Shown: positions 55,596 to 64,000 of the stretch, one piece after another
How positions within the stretch are numbered: position 1 is the stretch's first letter
How the letters are laid out: each line of letters begins with the position of its first letter
Source: Deltaproteobacteria bacterium
GTDB lineage: Bacteria; Myxococcota_A; Polyangia; JAAYKL01
Length of the DNA stretch: 64,000 nucleotides
Direction: 5' to 3'
Assembly (NCBI GenBank): GCA_016935665.1
Contig: JAFGQN010000165.1
Location: 38,743 to 102,742 of the forward strand
Made by a program: the position numbers and the translations under genes
Notes under the pieces: model-generated
Seen by the model: the letters and a program-made list of their open reading frames with translations, nothing else
Told to the model about the DNA's origin: nothing
Database searches by the model: none

Positions 55596-57599
55596 ATGAG
55601 CACAAAAGAGATTGATTTTTCCTCTATTAATGCCATCCGCCTGTTGAGTGCGGATGCGATTGAAAAAGCGAAATCCGGCCATCCAGGGTTGCCCATGGGC
55701 GGGGCGCCAATGGCGTTTGTCCTGTGGAACAGGGTGATGAATCACAATCCCCATAATCCACAGTGGCCCAATCGGGATCGCTTTGTATTGTCAGCAGGGC
55801 ATGGCAGCATGCTAATCTATTCCCTGTTGCATCTGACGGGATATGCGTCTCCCACCCTCGACGACATTAAACAGTTTCGTCAGTGGGAGTCCAAAACGCC
55901 GGGCCATCCGGAAAACACCGTGACCCCGGGCGTAGAAGTGACCACTGGGCCACTGGGGCAGGGATTGGCCAATGCGGTGGGGCTGGCGTGTGCCGAACGT
56001 CACATGGCGGCGCGATTCAACAAAAACGACATGGAAATTGTCAACCATTACACCTTCTGCCTGGTGGGCGACGGCTGTCTGATGGAGGGTATTTCCAGTG
56101 AGGCCGCATCTCTGGCGGGGCATCTGGGCCTTGGCAAACTTATCGTTATGTACGACGACAACAAAGTGACCATCGATGGCTCCACCAAACTGGCGTTCAC
56201 CGAAGACGTTACAAAACGATTTGAAGCGTTTAACTGGCAGGTCCTGGAAGTAAAAGATGGCAATACCGATTTGGATGGCATCGAAGCCGCACTGCGTGAA
56301 GCCAAAGCCACCACAGATAAACCCACATTGATTCGGATTCATACCACCATTGGATTTGGCGCCCCCAACAAGCAGGGCACATCCGGTGTTCATGGTTCGC
56401 CTTTGGGCTCAGATGAACTGGCGGCAGCCCGCAAGGCAATGGGATGGGAACTGGGACCGTTTGAGATTCCCGAAGACGTGTTGGCCCATATGCGCACGCC
56501 GGTGGCCAAAGGGGCAAAAGCAGAAGCTGAATGGGAGGCGCTTCTGGAGAAATACGGCAAGGCGTATCCCGAGGATCAAAACGTCTTCAAGCAACTGCTC
56601 AAAGGTGAATTGCCTGTCGATTGGGCCAAATCGCTGCCCACCTATACCCCAGCGGACAAAGCCATGGCCTCTCGCTCCCTGTCCCACGCCACACTGAACG
56701 CTATTGCGCCGTCGCTGCCCGGTCTGTTTGGCGGCTCCGCGGATTTGGCGCCCTCCAATCTCACACTGGTGAAAACAAGCGGTGATTTTCAAAAAGGAGC
56801 GTACGAAAACAGCAACTTCCGTTTTGGGGTGCGCGAGCACGCCATGGGCGCCATCAGCAATGGCATCGCTCTTTACGGCGCGGGCTTGATTCCCTACTGC
56901 GCCACCTTCCTGGTGTTTGCCGACTATATGCGAAATCCCATCCGTATGGCGGCACTGTCCAATGCCGGCGTGATTTTCGTGTTTACCCACGATTCGGTCG
57001 CTGTGGGTGAAGACGGTCCCACTCATCAGCCGGTGGAACACGTGGCGTCACTGCGATTGATTCCAAATCTCAACGTGATTCGTCCCGCCGATGGCAATGA
57101 AGTCTCCGGCGCGTATAAAGTGGCGGTGGAAAGCCGCAACTGTCCCACCGCTTTGGCGCTCACCCGTCAAAATCTGCCACAGTTGGAGAATTCCAGCATT
57201 GATGCGGTGGCCAAAGGCGCATACGTCATTCAGGATTGCGAGGGAACACCCGATATGATTCTGATTGGCACCGGTTCAGAAGTGCATCTTTGTGTGGACG
57301 CCGCAAAAGAACTGGCCAAAGACGGCATCGCTGTCAGAGCCGTGTCCATGCCCTGCTGGGAACTCTTTGAAGCGCAGTCCGATGCCTACAAAGAGTCTGT
57401 TCTCCCCGCCGCCGTCACCAAACGGCTAGCCGTGGAAGCCGGCACCCCCTTTGGCTGGGCCCGATACACGGGTACCGAATCCGCCGTCGTTGGCATCAAC
57501 TCCTTCGGCCATTGTGGCCCCGGCGATGTGGTCCTCAAAGAATTCGGTTTCACCACTGAAAACGTTATCTCCAAAGCCAAAGCGGTGCTTGGAAAGTAA
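55596..57599 (+). CDS. tkt: Transketolase
   Basis: A full-length 667-residue thiamine-diphosphate enzyme of the pentose phosphate and Calvin pathways. N-terminal [33 protein letters not shown], the TPP motif [13 protein letters not shown] ending in N, and in the pyrimidine domain [13 protein letters not shown] and [10 protein letters not shown] are all present. GAAGGA precedes the ATG. A -10 like TATAAT lies at 55451-55456, but the matching -35 is weak. An 8-base inverted repeat follows the gene. Confidence 0.97.
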   Translation: MSTKEIDFSSINAIRLLSADAIEKAKSGHPGLPMGGAPMAFVLWNRVMNHNPHNPQWPNRDRFVLSAGHGSMLIYSLLHLTGYASPTLDDIKQFRQWESKTPGHPENTVTPGVEVTTGPLGQGLANAVGLACAERHMAARFNKNDMEIVNHYTFCLVGDGCLMEGISSEAASLAGHLGLGKLIVMYDDNKVTIDGSTKLAFTEDVTKRFEAFNWQVLEVKDGNTDLDGIEAALREAKATTDKPTLIRIHTTIGFGAPNKQGTSGVHGSPLGSDELAAARKAMGWELGPFEIPEDVLAHMRTPVAKGAKAEAEWEALLEKYGKAYPEDQNVFKQLLKGELPVDWAKSLPTYTPADKAMASRSLSHATLNAIAPSLPGLFGGSADLAPSNLTLVKTSGDFQKGAYENSNFRFGVREHAMGAISNGIALYGAGLIPYCATFLVFADYMRNPIRMAALSNAGVIFVFTHDSVAVGEDGPTHQPVEHVASLRLIPNLNVIRPADGNEVSGAYKVAVESRNCPTALALTRQNLPQLENSSIDAVAKGAYVIQDCEGTPDMILIGTGSEVHLCVDAAKELAKDGIAVRAVSMPCWELFEAQSDAYKESVLPAAVTKRLAVEAGTPFGWARYTGTESAVVGINSFGHCGPGDVVLKEFGFTTENVISKAKAVLGK

Positions 57600-57668
57600 T
57601 CCCGTCGCAGACAGATCCATTTTCCCTGGATTTTACTGCAATCGTGCTTCGTCAGCTCTAACGGGATT
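57598..57668 (+). terminator. Inverted repeat after tkt, possible terminator
   Basis: AATCCCGT at 57598-57605 overlaps the stop codon, and ACGGGATT at 57661-57668 is its exact complement, with a 55-base loop. A T-run lies 17 bases further. The loop is too large for a good intrinsic terminator, so this is a weak call. Confidence 0.25.
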
Positions 57669-57952
57669 GACAATTTCTGATGCCTTTTTTCTCAAAAGAG
57701 TGATACGGTTGGACGTCTGAATTAAGACGTGAACAGGAAACAGGTAATGACGTTGGCCCAAAGAAGGCGGAGACGAAATGGCGTTTAGCTTTTCGTGTGC
57801 CTGCAAAGTTGAGTATCCTGTTTTTAACTGGAGCTCATCTCAAAAAGGAAAAGTAATCTGTTGAAGGGTATCATGTACGGACGCCATGTTCTCATTATAT
57901 TTGTCTATATCTCTTCGTCATCCGGATATATTAAAAAGGGAGTGGGACAAAA
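57669..57952. other. Intergenic region, no feature recognised
   Basis: Together with the inverted repeat this makes a 353-base gap. No supported gene, palindrome or clear promoter; GGGAGTGGGA at its end is the ribosome site of the next gene. Confidence 0.4.
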
Positions 57953-58387
57953 ATGAAGAAGACTGCCCATGTGTGTTTGCTGATCTTTCTGCTCACATTC
58001 GCATGCACTCCTGACAACATGGTTGCGCACGAGTTGGACTGGACTGAAGCAGATGGAACAGATTCTCCTTCGTCGACTGATGATGGAACTGATAACGGGG
58101 CAAATGAAGACTGTCACGCCGGTGGCGGCAATCAGCCCTGTTCCGCAGTGAGCGCCTGCGAAGCCGGCTGCAAAACAAATACAATCTGTCTTGGCGATTG
58201 CAGAGCGTCTCTGTGTTCAGCCCATGAATCGATATATTGCGAGATGGTTGCTTGCATCCGTTCTTACTGCGAACCGTATTGTGACGACTTCAGCTCCTCA
58301 GAATGCCTGCTCTGCATTCCCATATACTGTGGCGCCTCTTTCGGAAAGTGTTCCACCGCGACTTCCTGTGCAGACGATACAGATTAG
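57953..58387 (+). CDS. Small Cys-rich lipoprotein
   Basis: A 144-residue product with lipobox TFAC (Cys18), an acidic Thr/Ser/Asp-rich tether (about 30-50) and a C-terminal domain with many Cys in pairs (CSAVSACEAGC, CLGDC, CEMVACIRSYCEPYC). The Cys spacing is close to that in the lipoprotein at 36924-37538. Surface-attached; function unknown. It starts a run of co-directional genes, with the next start seven bases after its stop. Confidence 0.78.
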   Translation: MKKTAHVCLLIFLLTFACTPDNMVAHELDWTEADGTDSPSSTDDGTDNGANEDCHAGGGNQPCSAVSACEAGCKTNTICLGDCRASLCSAHESIYCEMVACIRSYCEPYCDDFSSSECLLCIPIYCGASFGKCSTATSCADDTD

Positions 58388-58393
58388 GATAAA

Positions 58394-59602
58394 ATGAAAC
58401 CGTATCTCGCTATGAATAGGATTCTTTTTTTCTTTACGCTCACAATTTGCACGCCAATTGGGCTTTTGCAGAAGGCAAATGCGAATTCCGATTTCGATAA
58501 AGTTCGCATTCTAATGATAGCCTCCCGGGCGGAATCCCCAACATCCGAACAAGCAATTCGCGCCATACAGGCTCAACTCAGTGATTTGGATATTGATTTA
58601 GAGGTGTTTTGGACGTCGTCCTACAGCAGAGACCTCCCTGTTCAGGCAGATACAGCTGAACAGCTTGCAAAACAATATAATGCGACAATGGTGTTCTGGT
58701 GCGATTTTCTGGTTGGAAAGCGGGTGTTTTTGTATGTCTCTGAGCCGGGTGGTGGGCGTATTCTTGTTCGCAAGATTTCTTTCGATGAGCAAAATCAGAG
58801 AGATCGCTTCCTGGTAATGGCGGTCATTTTGCGAAGTGTAGTGGAAGCCATTGCCGGCGGCGGCCATATCGGGATCAGTCCAGGGGGGGTGGGTTCTTCT
58901 GCTGCCGCCAATCTCCCTGGAAACGATTCTCCAGTGGCCAATTCTGGAATTACTGTCGATTCCAAATCTCAACCAAAGGGACCAGAGCCACGTTCGGATA
59001 CGCCTCAGGGGCATGACCCCTCAGCGCGCGATACCCACCCAAACCGCACAGAAAAAATCGTCGCACCCGCACGTATTGATATGTCTGCGGCATATGGACT
59101 GACCCTGTACTCATCGTCCAGACGGTTCATTCATGGAGTGCAGACGGCTTTGAGTGTTCGGGTGACGCGCTTTGGACGATTGTTTCTGGGATACCGGATA
59201 CAGATTCCTTTCGAAGCACACAGCGACCTTGTTTCAATGACACTTCGCCACCATCCCTTTGAGGTCGGGCTGTCCAGGCGCTTCGAATCAGGTTCGCTCT
59301 ACCTTGATTTGGGTGCTGCCCTGGTCAATGATCCGCTCACCTGGCAGGTAACGGACTTTGACGCCTCCCGCGTTGCAGCGGAGAAAGATCGGTTTCGATG
59401 GCTGATTGGCGTCTCTCCGTTTGTGCAACTGAATTGGTTGCCCTCCAGTGTCTTTAAATTTAACGTTTCCCTGGCTGCAGATATCTATTTCAACGAAAGT
59501 CCCTCCTATGTCGAACGGAACAATGGTGACCGGACAACGGTAATGAATCCGTATAGAGTCCGCCCCCAGGTTCGACTGGGCGTGATTTTTTTTCTTTTTT
59601 AA
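58394..59602 (+). CDS. Exported protein with linker and C-terminal barrel-like domain
   Basis: A 402-residue product with a signal peptide (about 31 residues, ending ANA). The first 160 residues form an alpha/beta domain (VRILMIASRAESPTS, TMVFWCDFLVGKRVFLYV) that I cannot assign. A Pro/Ser-rich linker (about 165-230) precedes strand-rich sequence ending in VRLGVIFFLF, which fits an outer-membrane beta barrel with a terminal Phe. AGGATAAA stands before the ATG. It shares an operon with the small lipoprotein upstream and probably with the sigma factor gene that follows at 74 bases. Confidence 0.65.
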   Translation: MKPYLAMNRILFFFTLTICTPIGLLQKANANSDFDKVRILMIASRAESPTSEQAIRAIQAQLSDLDIDLEVFWTSSYSRDLPVQADTAEQLAKQYNATMVFWCDFLVGKRVFLYVSEPGGGRILVRKISFDEQNQRDRFLVMAVILRSVVEAIAGGGHIGISPGGVGSSAAANLPGNDSPVANSGITVDSKSQPKGPEPRSDTPQGHDPSARDTHPNRTEKIVAPARIDMSAAYGLTLYSSSRRFIHGVQTALSVRVTRFGRLFLGYRIQIPFEAHSDLVSMTLRHHPFEVGLSRRFESGSLYLDLGAALVNDPLTWQVTDFDASRVAAEKDRFRWLIGVSPFVQLNWLPSSVFKFNVSLAADIYFNESPSYVERNNGDRTTVMNPYRVRPQVRLGVIFFLF

Positions 59603-59675
59603 CAGCCCGATTTTCTGTACTGGATGCACCAGCCTTCACAAGGGAGCTGAAGCAGCGAATATTGGAGATGACAGG

Positions 59676-60281
59676 TTGAGGCAGAATACAGCGGATAATG
59701 ACATAGCCCTGGCCCGCGCCGCGCGGCGAGACGCCGAAGTGGCGGATCGCCTGCTGTACCGACTTCAACCCCGCGTTTGGCAGGTCGTCCGCATGTTTCG
59801 CAGTTCTCAGCACGACGCGGAGGAGCTTTGCCAGATGTGTATGGTAAAAATTCTGGAAAAACTGCATAAGTATCGAGGGGAGGGGTCCCTCGAATCGTGG
59901 GCGGGGCAAGTTGCATATCGTGTAAGTCTTCGCCACATTAAGAAAATTCGTCGCAGGCAGAAGCGAGAGACACCGCTGGCGGAGGAAATGCCAATGCCCG
60001 AATTTCGCAGTGCATCCCACTCAAGTCCGGAGTTTAAGGCATCCCGCACCGCCGTATGGCAGCGGCTGTCTTGCGAGATGGAAAAAACATCTCCAGAGCG
60101 ACGTGTCTCTTTGCTGCTGCATCTTGCTGAAGGCTACACAGTGGAAGAGGTCGCCAACATTACCGGGGTCTCTGTAAATACAACCAAGGACAGGTTAAGA
60201 ACTGCGTATGCCGAGATGAGAACTGTGTTTGCCAGAGACGCATCCCTTAAGCGGGAGATATTGGAGGTTATACATGGCTAA
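59676..60281 (+). CDS. ECF-type RNA polymerase sigma factor
   Basis: A 201-residue protein starting at TTG (GGAG nine bases upstream); no ATG fits. Region 2 lies at about 22-92 (LQPRVWQVVRMFRSSQHDAEELCQMCMVKILEKL, SWAGQVAYRVSLRHIKKIRRRQ) and region 4 at about 140-190 (LLLHLAEGYTVEEVANITGVSVNTTKDRLRTAY). The DAEELCQ segment is the usual region 2.2 pattern. The downstream membrane protein gene overlaps its 3' end by eight bases. The design repeats the unit at 43741-45680. Confidence 0.9.
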   Translation: MRQNTADNDIALARAARRDAEVADRLLYRLQPRVWQVVRMFRSSQHDAEELCQMCMVKILEKLHKYRGEGSLESWAGQVAYRVSLRHIKKIRRRQKRETPLAEEMPMPEFRSASHSSPEFKASRTAVWQRLSCEMEKTSPERRVSLLLHLAEGYTVEEVANITGVSVNTTKDRLRTAYAEMRTVFARDASLKREILEVIHG

Positions 60282-61635
60282 TCAGGAGCCGCATAACAGC
60301 CGCATCTCAACGGAATGCCGCAACGCTCAGTCGGAACTCGCTGAACTGCACTGCGGTGGCGCCCTGGAAAAGACAAGAGAAACGGCTCTTTTAGTCCATC
60401 TGTCGGAGTGCGACACCTGCGCAAGTTTCGACAGAATCATGCGTCATCTGGGAGAACTGCCACCTGCTTCAAACGAAATGATCCGTCTTCGCACGGTTCG
60501 AGCTGCGCGCACCGCATATTTTGAACACCGAAAATCACGCCTGACTCTGCTTCGATGGGGGGCGGTCGCAGTCGCCGCAATCATGATAGCAGTGCTTTTA
60601 CCTTCGCTGTTCAGCTCAAATGATGATACCCATATCGGCAATATCCAACAGCTGGTTGCGGGGCAGAGACTTTCCCTGATGGACAATAGGGTAACATTCT
60701 TTTCCAGCGCCGAAACGAAATTGGGCAGTGTTCTTACGTCGCCCAACACCATGCACATACGCCTCGACAGCGGCTTTGTATGCGCAAATATCAATCCTCA
60801 CCCGGAACATAAAGTCCATTTTCGTGTGATTACCCCTTTGGGCAATGTTGACATCAGGGGAACCGTGTTTGCGGTGACCGTATTCGATGACGATGTGCGG
60901 GTCGATGTGGTCCGCGGTGAAGTTGCAGTGGTTCCGGGTGGCGCCGCCACTGCGTTTTCTGTTCGGGCCGGCTCTGCTTTTCATATGAAAACCCGACGCA
61001 CTCAATCACTCGATGACGCCTCACAAATGCGCATCCGGTCATTTTTGGGGATACCGCAAGGAAAGTCGCCGATACCATCGGACGATGCGTCCGGGATGCC
61101 TTCCACTGCAAATCCTGCCGGGGCATTTGACTCCTCATTTGACTCCTCATTTGACTCCTCATTTGACTCCTCATTTGACTCCGATGATTCCAAAGATGCA
61201 GTTGCCTCGGCAGCGCCGTCTCGTTCCCGTATCGTCCCCACCCTGCCTCACCCTTCACTGAAAAAGCTCCTGGATGAGGCGACAGAGTGCCGTATAATCA
61301 GAGACTGGCGTTGTGCGGCAAAGGCCTACGGTGGCATAATCAGGCACTTCCCCGGGCGTGCAGAGGCTGCAACGGCGATGGTTTCCCTGGGGCAGATTCA
61401 ACTCGATCACCTTCATAATCCGCACAAAGCCCGTCAGAACTTCGAACGGTATAAGAAGATACGACCTTCGGGCCCATTGTCGGAACAGGCGCTCCAGGGG
61501 ATTGCGCGTACCAGTCGTGCCCTTGGAGATGTTCGACGTGAAAAAGAAGCTTTAAAACTGTTTATCACCCAATATCCGTCAAGTCCTGCGGTGGAATTGG
61601 CACGACAGCGTTTAAACGAGCTGCAAAAAAAATAA
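60274..61635 (+). CDS. FecR-like anti-sigma/sensor protein with zinc-finger start and TPR-type end
   Basis: A 453-residue product. Residues about 20-65 are an anti-sigma zinc-finger-like segment with HLSECDTC (HxxxCxxC). A membrane helix is at about 95-115. Then a FecR-like domain (about 125-245: VTFFSSAETKLGSVL, FRVITPLGNVDIRGTVFAV, DVVRGEVAV), a spacer with repeated FDSS units, and TPR-like repeats at about 325-450. GGAGG precedes the ATG at 60274, which lies inside the sigma gene. It should hold the sigma factor at the membrane and release it on a periplasmic signal (inference from family). Confidence 0.86.
   Translation: MANQEPHNSRISTECRNAQSELAELHCGGALEKTRETALLVHLSECDTCASFDRIMRHLGELPPASNEMIRLRTVRAARTAYFEHRKSRLTLLRWGAVAVAAIMIAVLLPSLFSSNDDTHIGNIQQLVAGQRLSLMDNRVTFFSSAETKLGSVLTSPNTMHIRLDSGFVCANINPHPEHKVHFRVITPLGNVDIRGTVFAVTVFDDDVRVDVVRGEVAVVPGGAATAFSVRAGSAFHMKTRRTQSLDDASQMRIRSFLGIPQGKSPIPSDDASGMPSTANPAGAFDSSFDSSFDSSFDSSFDSDDSKDAVASAAPSRSRIVPTLPHPSLKKLLDEATECRIIRDWRCAAKAYGGIIRHFPGRAEAATAMVSLGQIQLDHLHNPHKARQNFERYKKIRPSGPLSEQALQGIARTSRALGDVRREKEALKLFITQYPSSPAVELARQRLNELQKK
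61126..61182 (+). repeat. 12-base tandem repeat coding FDSS
   Basis: Four exact copies of TTTGACTCCTCA plus a partial fifth inside the FecR-like gene, giving FDSS repeats in the spacer between the FecR and TPR parts. Exact copies suggest recent slippage and possible length variation. Confidence 0.85.
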
Positions 61636-61794
61636 CCGTCATCATTTCCTCCCGCCCGATTTTTAAAGGCTGTGTCACCAGCCATATGACAGGCAATCAG
61701 TGTTTTTTTTAAATCGAAACATCGATTGCTTTTCAGAATTTTCAATGTGATTGAGTTCTCCTATTGCCTGGGGACAAACGAGAAAGGATGCAGC

Positions 61795-63174
61795 ATGAAA
61801 AAAAAATATCGGAAGACAGTTTCATTGTGCGTGGTTTTATTCAGTGGAATTCTCATTGTCGGTTGTACCGCGGGCAACGGCGGGGACGCTTCTGGCGATG
61901 ATGCGGCGAACACGGATAAAAGCGTCGGGACGCCGGTACTGATTCACGAAGACCAGGGCAGCAATGGCGACGACTGTGTGGATCGTGTGGCAGAGGAGAC
62001 GTTCCGGTTTTCCCTGTGTACGTGTCGCGATGCCACGTCGATGGGCGTTTTGGAAACAGGTTCCTTTGACTCGCTGATTGATAAATACTGGCTGACAGAT
62101 TACGAAGTAGACGATTTTGGCGCGGCCATCGGGGTCAATCGCAATCTGTATGTTCCCGGCGTACTCTCGGTTGGCGGCTCCGCTCTTCTGTCCGGCCCGG
62201 ACGGCGTCCGGTTGCCCGGACTGGCAACGGTGCAGGGGGATTTCAAGGTCGACGGCACTGTGGAGTTTGAGGGTGTGCTGAATGTGGCAAGGGATCTTGT
62301 AATAGGGGAAAACTTTGTCAACTTCGGATATGCCAACATCGGTCGGGATATTCATCTTGGCGGCGCCATGTCCATTCCGCTGCTCACTGTTCCCAAAGGG
62401 CAAATCATCAAAAAAGAATCGGATGTTTTACCCCCGTGTGCCTGTGGCGCCGATGAGATACTGGACATCGAGGGTATCGTTGCAGATGCCCGAACGGATC
62501 ACCAGGATGATATCATATCTATTAATCCCGATTGGTTAACAGCGATTGTCGGGTACATGAATCTTGATCTGCCACCTGGTCGCTACTATTTCTCCAACAT
62601 TGCCGGTGCGGGCAAACTCACCCTGAAAGTGACGGGACACACTGCGTTGTTTGTAGACGGGGACATGCTGCTTGCAGGAGATCTGGATATAGAAATGGGC
62701 GATAACGCGACGCTGGATATCTTTATTGCCGGTGATTTTCAGATAGCGGGCGCCAATAACTTTGGCAGCGTTACGCGGCCGTCGGCGCTTCGTTTTTATG
62801 TTGGCGGCGCCAATGATGTCACCCTGACCGGCTACACCGCTTTTGTGGGCAATCTCTATGCCCCCAACGCAAACGTGATTCTTACCGGTGCATCGTTCAT
62901 TTACGGTTCCATCTTCGCCGGAGACTTCCTCGCCATGGGGGATACTGCCATCTATTTCGACAGGGACATTAATAGAGGCGGCGATGATTGCGGCCCCCCG
63001 GATGTTTTCGACAGTGACATTGACAGCGATTCCGGCGAAGTTGATACCGATAGCGATCCCGGGGGTTCCTGTGAGAATTACGGCGATGCCTGTGTCACAG
63101 ACTCGGATTGCTGTGAACCCCTTGTATGTGACGACGGCCAGTGCAAAGAGCTCAATTGGCCGGTACTCGAGTAG
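61795..63174 (+). CDS. Lipoprotein with beta-helix-like (bactofilin/DUF7305-type) core and Cys-rich end
   Basis: A 459-residue product with lipobox IVGC (Cys24). Residues about 105-190 hold short beta repeats (VNRNLYVPGVLSVGGSALLSG, VQGDFKVDGTVEFEG) and about 270-400 a second run (TALFVDGDMLLAGDLDIEMG, FVGNLYAPNANVILTGASFIYGSIFAGDF), resembling polymer-forming or choice-of-anchor proteins. An Asp/Ser linker (DSDIDSDSGEVDTDSD) leads to a small Cys domain (CVTDSDCCEPLVCDDGQC). AAAGGA precedes the start at 61795. It follows the sigma/FecR pair on the same strand and may be under its control (inference only). Confidence 0.75.
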   Translation: MKKKYRKTVSLCVVLFSGILIVGCTAGNGGDASGDDAANTDKSVGTPVLIHEDQGSNGDDCVDRVAEETFRFSLCTCRDATSMGVLETGSFDSLIDKYWLTDYEVDDFGAAIGVNRNLYVPGVLSVGGSALLSGPDGVRLPGLATVQGDFKVDGTVEFEGVLNVARDLVIGENFVNFGYANIGRDIHLGGAMSIPLLTVPKGQIIKKESDVLPPCACGADEILDIEGIVADARTDHQDDIISINPDWLTAIVGYMNLDLPPGRYYFSNIAGAGKLTLKVTGHTALFVDGDMLLAGDLDIEMGDNATLDIFIAGDFQIAGANNFGSVTRPSALRFYVGGANDVTLTGYTAFVGNLYAPNANVILTGASFIYGSIFAGDFLAMGDTAIYFDRDINRGGDDCGPPDVFDSDIDSDSGEVDTDSDPGGSCENYGDACVTDSDCCEPLVCDDGQCKELNWPVLE

Positions 63175-63210
63175 CTGTCAGGTATCCAGATACAGGTCAA
63201 AATCAGGCAA

Positions 63211-63480
63211 GTGGCCTGGGGGCAGGCCACAGAGGGCATCTTTGGCCAAATACAGGAAATTCAAAGCATATTTTTTAGCAACCAGGAAACTCGGGGGGGG
63301 GGGCTTGATCACTCTACAATTGAACGATACGGCATCGCGGTGCACACCTATTCTTTATTGCACCAATCATTTCCACCTACTGATCCGGACGCCAAAGGGG
63401 AATCTGTCTTCTGCCATGAAACAGTTGGGGGCAGTGTATACGCTGGCGTTCAATCCTGCAGCGTGGCGGAGGGTAACTCC
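63211..63480 (+). pseudogene. RAYT-type (Y1/HUH) transposase relic with frameshifts
   Basis: Three frames must be joined to read the family pattern: NTGNSKHIF, then (after a T6 run) FSNQETRG with ERYGIAVHTYSLL, then (after one extra base) TNHFHLLIRTPKGNL and MKQLGAVYTLAFN. The H-x-H metal motif is in NHFHLL. A run of eleven G at 63293-63303 falls inside. No start and no C-terminal part are found. It is inactive unless the shifts are sequencing errors at the homopolymers. Confidence 0.6.
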
Positions 63481-64000
63481 AACGCAGATATGACTCAGGA
63501 TTTGCTCGATCTGGTCGTCATAGGCAGGGAGGACATTGACTTGCTGAAATCTGTCGGTTTCGAAACCCATAAACTCGAACCTGCCGCCGAGATGAGTCAG
63601 GGAATGGCCGACCTCCACAGCGCTGCCAATGCTGACAGACGAATTCGCGACGCCGGCATCTTGTTTTGCTTTGCAAAATGCGTGAGAGGCATATCACTTC
63701 ATTCTGGCCCTATCCCGATTTCGGCTATCCGGAGTGCTTCCCCCCACGGTTCCACTCAGAGAAAAAAAATGCTCTTCGATACATTGTCGAAAGGGCTTCA
63801 GTCCTGCATGGTTGCACCATAATCAAAACTGCCTCCTGGAATACGGGCGGTGAAACGCCGGGTTTAACCGCAAATCTCTTCACGTCAAACAGTATACAAA
63901 AGCGACCTCGTGTCGCCCAGGGCAATCGCAAAGTCGAAATTGATAGAAAAAAATTGTAGGGCGGTAGTTTATCTGCCGCCGCAACCAGTTTTCGGCCGGG
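63481..64000. other. Right end of window, no gene recognised
   Basis: Frames up to about 200 codons exist on both strands, but none has a ribosome site or familiar sequence. Near the end (63962-63986) GGCGGTA and TGCCGCC can form a 7-base stem, a possible REP-like element beside the RAYT relic. The region may be the remains of mobile DNA. Confidence 0.35.

Noticed and set aside
1..64000. tRNA or rRNA genes
   Set aside because: Scanning for T-arm patterns such as GGTTCGAATCC and for conserved rRNA segments gave no credible candidate; hits to GTTCGAA lie inside protein genes without cloverleaf context.

Overview
The window reads as a piece of a roughly 50% GC, Gram-negative chromosome of the Myxococcota/deltaproteobacterial kind. 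The evidence is indirect: many lipoproteins with long Asp/Thr/Ser/Gly repeat linkers, Cys-rich secreted domains, stacked cytosolic histidine kinases, ECF sigma factors paired with FecR-like anti-sigma proteins, and an HdrA-MvhDGA hydrogenase set that points to an anaerobic or facultative life with H2 metabolism. No rRNA, tRNA or CRISPR array was seen. About 48 genes and several gene relics are described.

Layout. 1-2.5 kb: a ferredoxin-fused nitroreductase (cut by the left edge), a small membrane protein and a four-domain S1 protein. 2.8-10.1 kb: a signalling block with a receiver-phosphatase, a hybrid kinase ending in an HPt domain, a membrane-free chemoreceptor and a receiver-kinase. 10.4-18.3 kb: an accessory surface region with lipoproteins, Cys-rich proteins, a truncated ankyrin gene and a 997-residue leucine-rich lipoprotein. 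18.6-21.1 kb: an orphan protein with the N-terminus typical of extracellular contractile injection system (eCIS) cargo, next to a decayed RAYT-type transposase. 21.3-27.5 kb: a second signalling block with three kinases and one receiver protein, all without membrane segments. 27.9-28.65 kb: two overlapping unknown genes, each with an in-frame stop near its start.

29.7-35.5 kb is metabolic: a cobalamin adenosyltransferase, then a tightly overlapping operon of HdrA, MvhD, MvhG, MvhA and a TusA-like protein, which should couple H2 to a flavin-based electron-bifurcating or confurcating enzyme; HdrB and HdrC are missing here. 35.6-43.2 kb is a second surface/secretome region: Asp-rich lipoproteins, an IS3 relic, a trypsin-like protease, a YadA-head-like lipoprotein and a lysyl-endopeptidase-like protein. 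43.7-45.7 kb is an ECF sigma/FecR-TPR pair. 45.9-57.6 kb is more housekeeping: argH, a MinD-like ATPase fused to PilZ, a bacteriohemerythrin, cstA, a DUF4159/VWA pair and transketolase. 57.9-63.2 kb holds further surface proteins and a second ECF sigma/FecR-TPR pair, ending in another RAYT relic and an unassigned right end.

The most interesting observations are the orphan eCIS-cargo-like protein with a possible ADP-ribosyltransferase core, a C-terminal tail shared by two secreted proteins (Gly-Cys, ten residues, Ser-Leu-Leu) that may be an unusual sorting signal, the two genes with early stops, the HdrA-MvhDGA-TusA operon without HdrBC, and the two parallel sigma/FecR-TPR modules. All calls come from reading the sequence only; no searches were run.
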